Source: Trichosphaerium sp. ATCC 40318
Taxonomy: Eukaryota; Discosea; Flabellinia; Trichosidae
Direction: 5' to 3'
Assembly (NCBI GenBank): GCA_038496445.1
Contig: JALMLS010000573.1
Location: 62,001-126,000, forward strand
DNA: 64,000 bases
The translations under genes and the position numbers were made by a program. The notes beneath the pieces were generated by a model. The model was not told the origin of the DNA and did not search any database. It worked only from the letters and a program-made list of their open reading frames with translations. Shown here in pieces: positions 1 through 12,607 of the stretch; position 1 is the stretch's first letter, and every line of letters begins with the position of its first letter.

Positions 1-2144
1 ACCACCGGGAACATCAATTTCAAAATGAATGGTTATCTTAGAGCTCATGGTAATACCACACATAGTGTTGAAATAATCGGAAAGAATATAAGAAGGACAA
101 CGCTTGGTGATGATTATACATTTAGCAATGCAATCAATATCCAATACGGAGATCTTTCAAACTTGGCTTTCTTCACACGAAGTACAAAGGTTAACAATAT
201 CAAATGCGAAGACGTTAATATTATAGTTAACGCACCTGTCGAAGACGGATACAGTTTTGTTCAAATGAGAGAATCAACTATAAGCTATACCTCCAAGGAA
301 CTTATACTTTTTGATGATAGTACTTTCTTCAACACCCAGATACTTCCTATTTTTTATCATTACGATAAACCTTCAATAGTGTTCCGCAGCAGTATCTTCT
401 CAACTGATGATTCTTTTAAAATACAAGCTCATCCTATCCTCGCTTCTGTTTACCTCTCTAAAAGTACATGGAACACAAAAGGTATTGGAAAGAATATTAT
501 TATCTCTCATGCTATTCACTCAAACATAACAATAAACAGTCCACGTGATAAACACAACGCTATGACGATATACCCAATCGAAATAACTTTTTCAACGTTC
601 ACAGTAACTAATACAGATATAACCATTCAATTCTGTATTCTACCATCACGTGACAATGGTTGTGATTACTGTGGACTCGATTTTAGCTATAACACTTTGG
701 ATGCCGATAAACGCTCATCAATATCCATCTTTAAAAAGAAAGTCAGTCTGAGCGAAGTTTCTGATAATATTCTTGTTTCATCCAATATATTCTTGTACAA
801 TTCATTAGGAGTTATGTCATTCAACAACACTTTTTCGCCTTCACGTGATGATAGTACGAATAACGGAGTATTGACATTTACTGGGATCTTGTACCAAAGC
901 AGAATCAACAATATGAAGGTAAACATACAAGGATCAATAGAACAATCTTCTTTGTTAAACTCTACAATTAACTTGATAGATGCGGTCAATGCATACTTAG
1001 GAAGTAATTATTGGGGTACAACAAACTTGACAGATATCAAATCAAGAGTTTGTGACGTACACTGTAACGCTTCAAAAGGGTTGGCTACTTTCGAACCTAT
1101 ACTTTCACTTCCTTACATGTCTCCTGTTACCCCTTCCCCTCGAGCTCCTACAACAACACCATCGCCAACAACAATCCCTGCTGTACCAAGTGCTGTACCA
1201 CCTACAGAATCGCCTCCATATCATTCGCCGAATACAAATACAACAGCTCCAACATATAACACAACAGCTCCTACAACACCAGGTCCAACAACAATTCCTG
1301 CTGTACCAAGTGCTGTACCACCTACAGAATCGCCGCCATATCATTCGCCGAATACAAATACAACAGCGCCAACATACAACACAACAGCTCCTACAACACC
1401 AGGCCAACAACAATTCCTTCTGTACCAAGTGCTGTACCACCTACGGAATCGCCTCCATTTCATTCGCCGAATACAAATACAACAGCGCCGACATACAACA
1501 CAACAGCTCCTACAACAATACCGTCTGTTCCAAGTGCTGTACCACCTACGGAATCGCCTCCATATTATTCACCGAACACAAATACAACAGCTCCAACATA
1601 CAATACCACAGCACCAACTGAGGCACCATATTACAACACTACGGCCCCTACAACACCTACAAGTACGCCTGCGAGGCAACCCATAACTCGTGCGTCCTTA
1701 TTGTTTAGATGACTAATACTAACCTACACCACAGCGCCAACATCAACACAGCCACCTGCTAAACCACATCCTCCAGCCATCGCACCGTCACTTCCTCCAT
1801 TTGCTCCACCGAGCACATCCCCGCCCACACATTCCTCTCCACCAAATGTGAATCCTGGCACACCAACAACAATAGTACCATCGTTTAGTCCCACACATTC
1901 TCCTCCACCTACTGTGAATCCTGGCATACCTACAACAACGGAACCTTCGTTTAGTCCCACGAAAAAACCCACGATCACTCCAACTTCAGCTACAACAAAA
2001 TCTGGTCATTCTGGTTTAGTGCTTGGATTAGTAGCTGGTATTTTGTCTCTGATTATAGTAGTACTTGGTATTGTCGTTGCTATACTTATTTTCAAGTTAT
2101 CAAAAGGGAGACAAACAGGAGAGGAGTTCCAAGGTTTGATTTGA
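1..2144 (+). CDS. Surface beta-helix protein with mucin-like stalk and C-terminal TM anchor (5' partial, frameshifted)
   Basis: The reading frame is open from base 1, so the true start and probably a signal peptide lie outside the window. The first ~350 residues are Asn/Ser/Thr/Ile-rich short strands ending near base 1010 in a GSNYWG-type turn, as in right-handed parallel beta-helix surface proteins. A Thr/Pro/Ser-rich stalk follows (from about 1110) with a tandem repeat containing AVPPTESPPYHSPN. One base is missing near 1403 compared with the preceding repeat unit (CCAGG-CCAAC versus CCAGGTCCAAC). The stalk then continues in another frame to a likely intron at 1690-1734, which has GTGCGT, a TACTAAC branch site and CAG. 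After it come more P/T-rich sequence, a ~23-residue hydrophobic segment near 2015-2090 and a short basic tail. Such stalk-TM proteins are usually at the cell surface. Ligand and function are unknown. Confidence 0.7.
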
Positions 2145-2587
2145 TGGCACTTTGAAATGATTGTCAAATAAATATATCATATACTCTGCCTCAGCTTTTT
2201 CTGTCTCTACACTTTTTACTCATTTTTGCTTTCTATTTGTATATTTTAGATCACGTGCCACCGATACACAGCACGTGAACGTTTTGCATTCTGTGATGTT
2301 CTGAAAAAGTAAGTTGTAAAATGTTTCAAAGTGAATTCTAGAATTCTCTTTGACAGCGACAGTCAGAGCGTTTAGCTAGAGTATAGAACAACGAGGCGTA
2401 TAACATACTGTAGCATAAATAACCTTTCGTAAACTCACTTGCGTTGTTTAGTTGTTTGAGCCCAAACCTAGCTTGTGAGGTTGCATCTCGATATCTAAAA
2501 ATACATCACAAAGAAAGGCAACGACTGCCATAGTTATCATTACCATACAAGGACCATAACAACTCAGAAACAGTATATACATACGTA

Positions 2588-3493
2588 ATGCTTTCAAATA
2601 CTAAGAGGATAGGCAATAACCAAACTGTGACAACTTGCACACTCATCGAACTACCAATTGAAATGATAGTTTATATTTTTGACTTTGTAACCTCTACTGC
2701 AAACGTATCTACAGTTTCCCGTCTTTTTCGAGATATTGTGGATAAATACGTCGGTTACAACGATATTTTCATTACAAATGAAGAACAGTTTGCCATGTTG
2801 TGTGGTGGACCTTTACTGAAGAACACAGCAATCCATGTTAAGATGCAATGTGTCAAACCTGAATTGTTTCGCTTTCTTGAAGGTGTACATACCATTTCCT
2901 TATGGGGTTGTAAGGAGGGTGTTATAGACGAATGTATAGCACCTTTAGCCGGAGTACACACTATTGATATTCATCATACAAATATAACAGATAGAGCACT
3001 AAAGATTTTGGTTGGAGTACATACAATAAGCGTGGCACAATGTAAAAACCTTACAGATGATGGTATTAAGTCTCTTGCCGGTGTACATTCTATTGACTTG
3101 ACAGGTACTAAAGTAACAGATAATGGTTTAAAGGCATTGGCGGGAGTACACACAATTGATTTATCAAATTGCCGGAGAGTTACAGATGAAGGAGTCAAAG
3201 CTTTAGCAGGAGTACACACAATCAACTTGTGGAATTGTAAAAAAGTCACAGATGAAGGGTTCAAGGCTCTTTCTGGAGCTTACAATATTGGTTTATCTAG
3301 TACAAATGTAACAGACGATGGCCTGAAGGCGTTGGTAGGAGTACACACTATAAGTATAGCGTACTGTGACGCAGTTACTGATAAAGGAATTAACGCTCTG
3401 TCAAGCTCACATAGTATTCTATTATCAGAAACGATGGTGACAGGATGTTTAAAGGAATTTGATGAGTCTGAAACCATTTATTACTTCATCTGA
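2588..3493 (+). CDS. F-box-like leucine-rich repeat protein
   Basis: Intronless 301-codon ORF, unusual here. Residues ~20-55 (LIELPIEMIVYIFDFV...VSRLFRDIV) fit an F-box. From about residue 95 there are ~8 very regular LRRs with the pattern GVHTI-x-L-xx-C-xx-VTDEGIKALA, the cysteine-containing class seen in F-box/LRR proteins. F-box/LRR proteins recruit substrates to SCF ubiquitin ligases, so a substrate-adaptor role is inferred; no partner can be named. Cysteine is replaced by Thr/Ser in alternate repeats (e.g. LTGTKVTDNG). A broken paralogue lies at 62.9-63.3 kb. An AATAAA-like signal follows near 3585. Confidence 0.75.
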   Translation: MLSNTKRIGNNQTVTTCTLIELPIEMIVYIFDFVTSTANVSTVSRLFRDIVDKYVGYNDIFITNEEQFAMLCGGPLLKNTAIHVKMQCVKPELFRFLEGVHTISLWGCKEGVIDECIAPLAGVHTIDIHHTNITDRALKILVGVHTISVAQCKNLTDDGIKSLAGVHSIDLTGTKVTDNGLKALAGVHTIDLSNCRRVTDEGVKALAGVHTINLWNCKKVTDEGFKALSGAYNIGLSSTNVTDDGLKALVGVHTISIAYCDAVTDKGINALSSSHSILLSETMVTGCLKEFDESETIYYFI

Positions 3494-3714
3494 AAATGTT
3501 GTGCTTTACAAAACATGTCCTTGTAACAAAGTATGGTTAATTGCCAGTTTATCTTGTGACGTTTGCTAACTTGAGTGTAAGAAAAATAAATGTTCATACT
3601 TGTAATACAAGTGAAGCAGGATTTGATTAATAGAACAAAAAAAAAAAATGAGGCTGACTTTCTTTGAACAACACCAACATAGTTGGGGTTTTTTTTTTCT
3701 TTTTATTACTCTAA

Positions 3715-4849
3715 CTACTTTACATATTTGTTCAAGAATCGTTTGTGAAAGTCATTACGAATAGTATCATTAATAAATCTTTTCTTTTTACGATCTGGTT
3801 CACCACGTGTTTGGTTTTTAAATACGACTTGCTCATACCACCTAAAAACAGTTATTAGCCACAGAAAGAGGCGTACAGAAAAAAAATTGAGATGTAAGTC
3901 AAATATGTGGGAGTTCAGATAACGTCAACTGACAGCACAGAGCAAAAAAACTAGTCTGGCTGTTTGCGATTTTCTCCGTTAGATGTTTTGATAAGCGTAC
4001 TTTTTCTTTACTGTAGCATCACCACCTTGGGAGGCGAGTAGAGGATTACCACTCATTGTTTGTTCTTGGTCACGTTCCATCTCTTCTTCTGCCTCTTCTT
4101 TTTTTCTCCTTTTGGCATCAACTTCTCTTTCTGCCTTAATACGCTCCAACTCTCTAATGAGTTCTGCGTTCTCATTCTCATCACTTAATAAATAATAAGC
4201 AAAGATCCATAAGAGCAACTTTTGAAACGATTTTGTCACGTGTGTTAGCACGAGAACGACAAACTAAAAAAAAGGGAATTTTCTCAAAGAAATGTAACTA
4301 GTTTACGCGTGCAAGCTCTGCGTAGAGGATTAAAAACGTATGGGTTCACTGAAATAACGTACTCTGAGTCAAAAGACGATTCATCGTCGGAATCAGAGTC
4401 GTCTCTGTCAAGAGCAGCATATTCATTTTCTTTAATGTCGTCAAGCTTTCTCTTGGTACCTCTGCCATCTTCAAGGAGATTACCAGGTGTTTTATTCTGT
4501 TCAAGCATTTTAACATCTAGGTAATTGATTAACGCCTAATTAACGCCGTGTAGCATTACCATCTAGTTTGCCTATTTTTTCAAGATGTATTCGTTCTCTG
4601 GCGTCTAATTCACTTTTAAGATCCCTTTCGGCGATTTCGTCGGTCGTGGTTTGGCCTGGCTGCCTTTGGCGGTTTATTTAATACAAATCGCCGGTATTTT
4701 AATAATATTAACGTTTAGTACCTCATTTTTAATTTAGTAAAGCCAGGTATATCCCTGGCGTGCATGGTGCGTGAAGCAACAATACTGCGACCTCCACGGT
4801 CATCATGACCGCGAGCTGGGTTCCAAGTAGGCTTATGAGCAGTGGTCAT
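3715..4849 (-). CDS. CWC15: Pre-mRNA splicing factor CWC15/Cwf15
   Basis: Component of the Prp19/NTC-associated spliceosome. Exon 1 begins MTTAHKPTWNPARG, the hallmark N-terminus of the family, and runs to LKMR. A split Arg codon at an intron joins it to QPGQTT. Middle exons encode a Glu/Asp/Ser-rich region and a charged coiled coil (RELERIKAEREVDAKRR, then SGNPLL). The last exon encodes VVFKNQTRG and FINDTIRNDFHKRF, ending NKYVK, the conserved C-terminus. The TAG stop is at 3715-3717. The start is 134 bp from the divergent PPR gene, so they probably share a promoter. Exact middle splice sites were not all resolved. Confidence 0.92.
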
Positions 4850-4983
4850 AGTAAATTAGCCTTATTCGTTGGCGAAACTGCAATGCAAAATCTACCAGAG
4901 TTGAATTGCAACGACGCTAAATTGTGCCTGTCATTTTGTTCCGCTTTCGTTTGTGGGTTCAACCACCTGTCATAGAAGTACTT

Positions 4984-6507
4984 ATGCTACCAGGGAGTAT
5001 ACGAATATGTAGAGCCTCGGCAAGAACGACTAGAGTATGTACCGCAATTTATAGGTCAAAGAAGACGCTGGCAATACGTAATAGTGTATGCCGTCCTGTA
5101 ATTCGCGATTTTGCCAGTGAGGCAGTTTCATCTACCCAAAGTACCTTAAAACTAATTTCTATAGTCGTTAACGCACTTTTAGATATACTGGATGAATATT
5201 ACAGTGTTTTAGAACAACCTGGGCTTGAAAAAGATTATTCAAACAAATACGTTTCTAGTATGAAGAAAATACAAAATTACGATATTGCGCTCACTGAAAT
5301 ACAAAGACTGAAGCGTATTACTACCCCAGACAAGAATGCCTATGGTTTGGTAATATCACTGGCAACACATTCAGACGGTGAATCGTGTATGTCGTTGTAT
5401 ACTGATATGGTTAAAGCAGGTACTTTAACAAAATTTTTTTGACACATTGCGTTTTTTATTTTTTGACACTTTATTTTCGGAAGGTCATGTTCCGTCACGT
5501 CAAATATTCGCTATGCTCCTTAGTTTCTGTATAAAAGATAATGATATCAATAGATCATTACAAATACTAGAAGATATGCATAAGCTTGGTGTGAAACCAC
5601 ATTTATTGGTAGTGAAGGCTTGTAAAACACTTTTTGATATGGCGTTAAAACATAATAGTATAAACGAAATTGAGTCTCTTTTGTCAATCACAAGAAAATT
5701 AAAACTCTCAGCAGCTAGTACAGAAGTATATAATCTATTGATTGGTACATATGTAAGAGGAGATCTAGAACTTGCTATGAAGTTATTCACGCAAATGAAG
5801 CAAGAAAAAATCAAACCTGATGAGAAGACATATTCTTTACTTTTAAATTCAGTTGTTTCTCATCCGCGATTTCTTCGTGGGTCTTACTACCAAGAACTTT
5901 CAAATGAGATTACAGCTGATATGAAAGCACAAGGTATTAAACCTGGTGCTGCAATTTTTTGTACACTAGCAGAGTTTTATGGCTTAAAAGGGTGCGATGA
6001 ATGTGATATTCTTTTTTTTTTTCATTTTTTACTTGTTATCTTTGTTTGGCTTTGTGTTACTTTCAACATGTTTAGTAATATTTTTTTAGGAATCTCAGCA
6101 TGGCGTTTAAGCTTGTTGAGCATATGAAGAATATGTCAATCCCTCTTCAACACGATTTTTTTGTAAAACTTTTTCGAGTTTGTACCAAAAGTAGAAAATG
6201 GATTCAAGCTTGTAAGGCATACGAGTTAATGGTAGAAGTACGATCTAATAATTTTAAGAACATCATAAAATACTTCAATCTAAATTAAGCTCCTGATATT
6301 TTGATTACTAGGAAGGCCTACGTCCAAACTTGATGCTGAGAAAAGATATCATTAAAATGGTTGCAAAAGTTAATGTTGATAGGGAAACTCTTGCTCATAT
6401 ACAACACGTGAAAGGTAGTCCTGATATGGTATTGACTCAAGAACAAACAGAAGAGCTTAATGATGTTATCTACGCTGTAAAATCTCATCTTCAGAGTAAA
6501 CGATAAA
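4984..6507 (+). CDS. Pentatricopeptide repeat (PPR) protein, probably mitochondrial
   Basis: PPR proteins bind organellar RNA in processing or translation. The first ATG (4984) opens an Arg-rich, acid-poor N-terminus typical of a mitochondrial presequence. Several 35-residue helical hairpins follow, e.g. around 5500-5620 (AMLLSFCIKDNDINRSLQIL, ending LGVKPH) and 5720-5830 (VYNLLIGTYVRGDLELAMKL, ending KIKPD). Introns: 5420-5483, about 5990-6090 (5' site GTGCGA; joining gives LKGNLSMAFKL) and about 6231-6311 (joining gives YELMEGLRPN). The last exon ends at TAA 6505-6507. The upstream in-frame region (4924-4983) has no ATG. The specific RNA target cannot be inferred. Confidence 0.8.
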
Positions 6508-6957
6508 AGAGACAAAAAATAGTTTTGACGTCATCAAAAAAATTGACAAAAAAATGGTTGCAGATGACTGTTACGTTGTAAATACCGTACACATCGTTAT
6601 TGACGCAATGTACTTGTTAAAGTGCATTACTGACGCATGAGGAGTGATTGGATAGAAGTTGTGCGACAACAACACCGTTTTTGTAATTTTAGTGAAAAAC
6701 AGTTGGTTAAGACAGTCAAGGATATGATAATCGGTAGGTAACATCACTTGAAAGCGTTAAGTGTTTTACCTGTATTTTCAAAATACCAAAACGCTTCCAT
6801 AACGACTAAATAGTAGCTGTTGTTAATTACAAGCGTCGGTTGTTTTGCTTAAGCGCGTTTCCCATTAATTTAGGATTCGTCAGGTTCTAGGCAAAAAAGT
6901 TGAGGTATTCGCAGTTCAACCTCGTTCCACGCGCAGCTCATCTCAATTTTTCTGACA

Positions 6958-9900
6958 ATGTCAGCTTCCTCAAGACCTCGTAAACGTTATAAGAGTGTAA
7001 CAGCAGTAGCTTGTCTTGTTTGTAGACAAAAACATGAAAAATGCGATGGCGGTGAGCCTTGTAGTTTGTGTGCACGCCTAGGAAAAGATTGCGTGTATAT
7101 CCAGCCAAAGAAGCGTGGACCACGAAAAGGTTCAGTTTTTTACATTAATTGTTATTTGTGGTGTAACGTTTTTATGCACCCTATACAGCGATTTGAGTTG
7201 TACCAACTGACATTTTGACACAATAGGTTTCCGTAAAAAACTTGATGAACGCCTAAATGACCTAGAAACAGCACTAAGGCAACAAACAGAGACAACAGAA
7301 AGGTTTAGACAGCAAGTGCGCGAATTACAGACATCTCAGGCCAAATCGCTTACAACAACGCCACGAAACGCAATAACTAACATAACAGCTTCAACTGACC
7401 TCACATCGCAATTGGTACGTCACACTCATCAGTTACAAAACGCTATTAGCATCGATTCCCTTCTAAACAATACCAACGGGATCTAGTTTTTGTCCAAAAC
7501 ACCGCAATTTAGAAAAAGGGCAAATTAACTACCCGCGATTGTACTTTAAACTGATTCAACCTATTAGCTCGCGTCAACAAGTGTTAATCTATCATTCTAC
7601 ACGCAAATTTTCCACAAATTCCATAGTCCGTTTACACAACTAATCAGAAATAATATTGGAGATTACAGCGAGTTTCTATCACAAAAACCATGGGACTATT
7701 TACGTAAACTGCGTACGTTTTTTTTTTTTCTCTTTGTCTTTTTCGGACAAAACAAGAAGTTTTGATGAGTACTTCCTTACCAACCACACCTTCAATATGT
7801 GCTACCACTATTCTCTTTATTACACTTTATTGGGTATTGCAAGCAACTCCTATCCTTCGTGTAATAACGTGGATATGATTGGAGAAAACAACTCGTCGAC
7901 GAACTTTTTTTTTATGTCCTCCTTGGCTTTTTTTTGTTGACAAGTTGTTTGTTGACTTCCTTTAGCTACTTTGGAGCTTCTTAAACTGTATTCTATATGT
8001 ACATGGAGCGCTATGCATGTAGGACATTTTGACCAAGGTAAACGATTTGCTTCTATATCACAGGCGCTAGCAAAAGGTTTATACGATCAACCACAAGTTG
8101 ACACAGCAGGTACATTTTTTTAATCTCGTTTTATTTTATTTTTTAGTGAAATTTCTGCCAAATCTATCAATAAGGGCAAATATCCGGTCACGTGATAGAT
8201 TCTTATATTGTTAAGAATATTGCTCCGGTATACCCGTACCCGATCTCTTTTTTGTACAAGTAGTTCGCTTACTGACTTATTGTTACAATAGCTTGTTTTA
8301 TGCTTCTTTCTGCGTATTATGCAGTTGCCGCGGAAATTCGAACATCTCATTTTTACGCGTCTACTACTGTAAATCATCTTGAACATGTTATGGCTTACAA
8401 CAATGGAGGTATGTGGGTATTACTGGGAGTGATTTTTTTGACTGTGGTTTTAGATAATGATAGTGTTAAAGCTTTTTTGATGATTGCAAAACTACATAAG
8501 ATTCAGTTCGGAAGTATCAGTTCACAGCTTGTTTCAATGCAAGTTATAATTGAAGAGCTTTTGGGATGTTATTATACACTATCAAAAGAGTGTAAGATGA
8601 CTCTTGCAGAGATTTTGATAGAACGGGTTGTCGTGCAGGTCCGTGAGATTATTTTCAATGATTTTTTCTCTTCAGTGATTTTACCCAGTATCACGTTATC
8701 TTTTTTCGTTGAAAAATACCTTTGGGCGGGATTAGTTCTTGTATTTATAGTTTTTAGTGTGAAATGACGATGCAAAATAAGCTTCCTATGACAGAAGATA
8801 AAAAATCTGAGTGTGTGGTACGGTTTATTTGTAATGACTTTGTTTTTTTGCGCAAGTTTAAAAGTTTTTTTAAGTTAAACTTATCATTTTTTTCTCCCTT
8901 TAGCTTCACTTGTCTAAGGCCAGTGAAATTATTTCTGAGAGTAAGAAAGAAGCGTATGCGGATTTATTTGATTTACATGATTCCGCGGAAACTTTATACT
9001 TTCTTGTAACTGAACAGTTAGAGGCAGCACGCAACGTATGTTATTTTCTTTTTTCGAGTATTTTCTTTGTAGTTGTCAAAGTTTTTAATGGTTTCTGACT
9101 CGTTTTCAAGGGTGCTGACAAGATTCTGACTACAATGCAAGTTACAAAGAAGTATATGCATGACATTTCAAAAGTATTACAATTACGTAACTGCTGTTTT
9201 GTACGTACACTTCGAGGAGCTCTTTGTTTTTTCTTGCAATCGATATAATTTTTTTACCCTTCTTTTTTAACTTTGTTGAAGGTCTATATGGCTGTTAGAG
9301 ATCAAGAAAAGGAGTTAACGTGTATGAATATGATGGTAGAAATGGGAAAACGATGGCCTATTTTAAAAGCCGTGTCTGGTGTGCGTACACGATTAAATGG
9401 AACTCTAGAGTGTTTTTTTTTTGACTCAATTTTTTTTTGTTGTTCGTCTTGCTTATTGTTCACTTTTTAGACAATGAAAAAACTAAGAAAGGATAACAAA
9501 ACAGAGAATTATATGGAAACATTAACTCAGTTGTTCTTCTCGCCTTCAGGGCTAAGTGGCCTAGACAAATTCGTTTCGTATGCGTTTTTTCTAAAAACTA
9601 CTTTCTTGTTTGTATATTGTAGTATTTTACGCTGATGTATGTGTTTAGTGCCTACAAAGATGATCAAGCAAAAGTTGCAGGTAAAAAAAGAAAGCTTGAA
9701 GATATGGTGCCACAAGAAACGCATTCAACAGGTATGACTTTTTTGTTTGATTTTTTCTTCTTTTTTTCGTAGTCTTTGATTTTTCTCTTTCCTCTTTTGA
9801 TGGCTTTACTGACTAATTACTTTTTTAGATGCACGTGATGTTTTACCTCTTTGTCAAATAGAGAGTACTCCATCTCTTAATGGAAGCTCAGAGTATTACG

Positions 9901-10109
9901 ACATTGTCCAAGCTGATTCCAATGTCGCAAGTGTTGCGACAGATTGGAATATTAATTTAACACAGCCTCAAATAATGACTCCTGGAGGTGTTGGTAGTAA
10001 CTTTGATCAAATGATATTACCTTCACAATCTACAAACGAACTAGATATTATGGGTAGCCCTGATTTTTGGGTTGACATACCTCAAACAGGGCCACTTTGG
10101 TCTCCTTGA
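6958..10109 (+). CDS. Zn2Cys6 binuclear-cluster transcription factor
   Basis: Exon 1 encodes a basic N-terminus and a complete zinc cluster, C-x2-C-x6-C-x5-C-x2-C-x6-C (ACLVCRQKHEKC...CSLCARLGKDC), then basic KKRGPRKG. After an intron a heptad-like segment (RKKLDERLNDLETALRQQ) suits a dimerising coiled coil. Downstream exons encode a helical middle region resembling the fungal middle homology region (segments near 7670-7800, 7965-8112, 8291-8410, 8450-8640, 8903-9035, 9113-9200, 9280-9415) and an acidic/Gln/Asn tail ending at TGA 10107-10109. DNA-binding transcription regulator in the nucleus; target genes unknown. The intron-exon path at 7440-7960 is uncertain: the frame after LLNNTNGI meets TAG at about 7484. 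Confidence 0.85.
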
Positions 10110-10596
10110 AAATAATACGAAAAAAAAACTAAGACGTATTGATAAAAAATTCCTTGTAAAATAACTGAAAAACTAAGACTGTAAATAATACACAATTGTG
10201 TGTAGTGTATCTTCTGTATTCCAAATTTTCGTATACAATAAACAAAAAAACTATACTGTAACTTGGTACTTAATTGTGCTTTCTTCTTTTCTTCTAATCT
10301 AAACCGATCCTAAGCATTTTTTTGTGTCGTTTTTTTATAAATGGTTGACTACCAAACCACTGCTCAACCTATTCATTCTCATGCCACCCTTTACACTCAC
10401 CTTTTACTTGAGTTGTCCATTTTCATACCAGGCTTTTGTTAAGCTGTCTAAGTAAGCTTCTGAAAAATATCATCAAGCTTTTTTGACAACAGTGTTGGTT
10501 CAGAGAAAGGTTTCAAAAAGTCGGATCCTGTTCACGATTTTAAAACGCATTGAAGCAGCTCTGGTTTCCTATTACTGCTGTAATAGCCTTATACTA
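10110..10596. other. Intergenic region
   Basis: AT-rich spacer after the Zn2Cys6 gene, with AATAAA-like polyadenylation signals near 10240. No ORF of note and no RNA gene recognised. Confidence 0.5.
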
Positions 10597-12108
10597 ATGG
10601 TAGTACATGATTTTAATCGTTTTAATGCTAAATAGTGTATTTAGCGCTTGTTTAACCGTTCAATATCAAATCGTATTAGAATTACGCCTAAAACATACGT
10701 TACGCGAAGAAAATGCGTTAACGTTGTACGTGAGTACGCTTGGACGCAACAAAAGCAAAAAATCAAATTAAATTCACTAAACTCACTGAAACGCTTTCCA
10801 AACCGAGTAAATACACGATGGTACTGCGGAATAAATAAAAACAACGACCAAAATACAAGCAAAACGAAGACAGATAGCAACGACTTTGATTATTATTTTT
10901 CTGCCGCCAAATCCGCTTTTGAGTACTTTGTACCTACTGTTTACAAGGTAGATGAAGTACCTAACCCAATGGAAGTACGTATAATGTAATTGGTAATCTC
11001 CAGTATGAGTAATACGGATGACAGGAGCCAGAGAAAAATGGTAGCAGAAAAGTTAAATCTTGGGTTTCAAATCCAAATGACATTGTATCACAGCAGACTT
11101 GTAATATGGTTGATTCTGTTATTAATGGCTTGAAAGATATAAAGATAAATAATGATAAACACCCACAAGTTGCTTTAGCTATCATTTCTCAGATGCATAA
11201 AGAAGAAAACGAAACAGATATGAATACTGCACGTGACAAGTTTTTTTTTTTTTCCTATTTAGTTCATTAACAGTTTATGTTGCTTTAGATTGGAATGAAG
11301 TTTGCTTCTGACCTACATAATCTATGGGGCGTAGGGTATGTGTTAATAATATTTACTGACGTCGTATTTAAAGTCAAGGTAAGTTGATTTCTTTGAATAT
11401 TAGGTTTGAAGATTGTCATTCTGGTGTTTTATTTCTTATCTCGAAAAATGATAATGTGGCATACATATCAACAGGTAAAGATATTATGAATCTCATTACA
11501 GATGTAAACGCAAGAAAGATTATTGACCTAATAATACCACAATTGGAGAAAGGTAATGAAGTTTCTTTTAAAATTATTTCGCACTTGTATTGTTTCGTAA
11601 ATCTCTGAAACAACTTACAACAACACTTGCATTCAAGTGAACCAACTAAATTTACAAGTATTTTACTCTCTTTTTCATCATGTTCAAGTCATACCTATGA
11701 AAAGGAAATAGAAGGAGATTGATTTACCTTCTGTTTTAATAAGCAGCAAAATCTAACTTTTTTTAATAGGAAGCTATGATGAAGCTGTTCTTGAAGGAAC
11801 ACGTCTTATTAATGAAGCCCTTCGTGGTAGAGGAGTAAGAGGAATGACACCAAAAATGAAAGAGAAATTAAGGTTATGGGGAGGTTGGATTGGAGTAATA
11901 GGGTAAGTAGCTTGCAGAGCTGTTTTTTTTTTCTCCTCATTGTGGTTATAGGATACTGTCTGTTTTTCTATATCTCAATATTAATATTGGAAGTAATGGT
12001 AGTGCCAGTGGTGGTTTTGGAGGTGGATCTGCAACAGGTGGAGGAGGAGCTGTATGGAAAGGTTTATCCTTTTTTGGAAAGATACTAAAATTCATACCAC
12101 ATAAATGA
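10597..12108 (+). CDS. TPM-domain (DUF477/MOLO-1-like) protein with C-terminal TM and Gly-rich tail
   Basis: The diagnostic region spans about 11310-11870. It encodes LHNLWGVG, then VLFLISKNDNVAYISTGK, ITDVNARKIIDLIIPQLEKG, and SYDEAVLEGTRLINEAL. This matches the TPM fold of bacterial YgcG-type and animal MOLO-1-type proteins. A hydrophobic segment (near 11930-11980) and a Ser/Gly-rich tail (GGFGGGSATGGGGA) follow, also typical of the family. Stop at 12106-12108. The N-terminal exon (10645-10976) is strongly basic. Its frame has no internal ATG, so I propose a tiny first exon (ATG 10597-10599) spliced across 10600-10644. The join near 11229-11289 is not resolved. Biochemical role unknown; a membrane-associated location is inferred. 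Confidence 0.7.
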
Positions 12109-12607
12109 ACTTTGTCAAGTATAATCTATTTTATTTGTACGGTTATACTCACCAACTAAAACTGAGGCAAAGCTAACTTATATTCATATCGATAGAGAAA
12201 TGTTATAGAGAAATTTTACAAGAATACATGGATGAAATGCCAGACTCTCTAGATAAAGCGAAATCTTCTTGCTTACTACGAACAACAATCAATTTATATC
12301 GCCTCTAGTACTATGCCGTTAGACTCTGTGTCTCCTGATTAGTGGATTCACTGTGTTGTTAAATAATAAGCGTTGTTAGAAGCGTACAGACTATATCGTA
12401 TGTAAGAAAAATACAGGACAAACGTATTTTGGTCAAAAGTCAAAAATGGAGACATCTAAAATTAAGCTTGATTTTGAAATACGGAGTATGTGGGCACTCT
12501 TGTGTTATTTATGTTTCCTGGACTACTAAAAAATCCTGTCATTGTAGTGAAACATCACCAAAAAGAGTGAAACAGAATTTATTGTAAAAATTCAAGTGTT
12601 GAATACT
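12109..12607. other. Intergenic region between convergent genes
   Basis: Lies between the TPM gene and the convergent GH74 gene. AT-rich; no coding or RNA feature recognised. Confidence 0.5.

Noticed and set aside
1052-1621. Gln/Leu-rich 189-codon ORF overlapping the mucin stalk
   Set aside because: Off-frame reading of a tandem repeat whose other frames give the P/T-rich stalk continuous with the TM anchor.
2201-2290. Two close CACGTG sites as a specific promoter element of the F-box/LRR gene
   Set aside because: CACGTG is so frequent across the window, including in introns and exons, that two sites upstream of one gene are not specific evidence.
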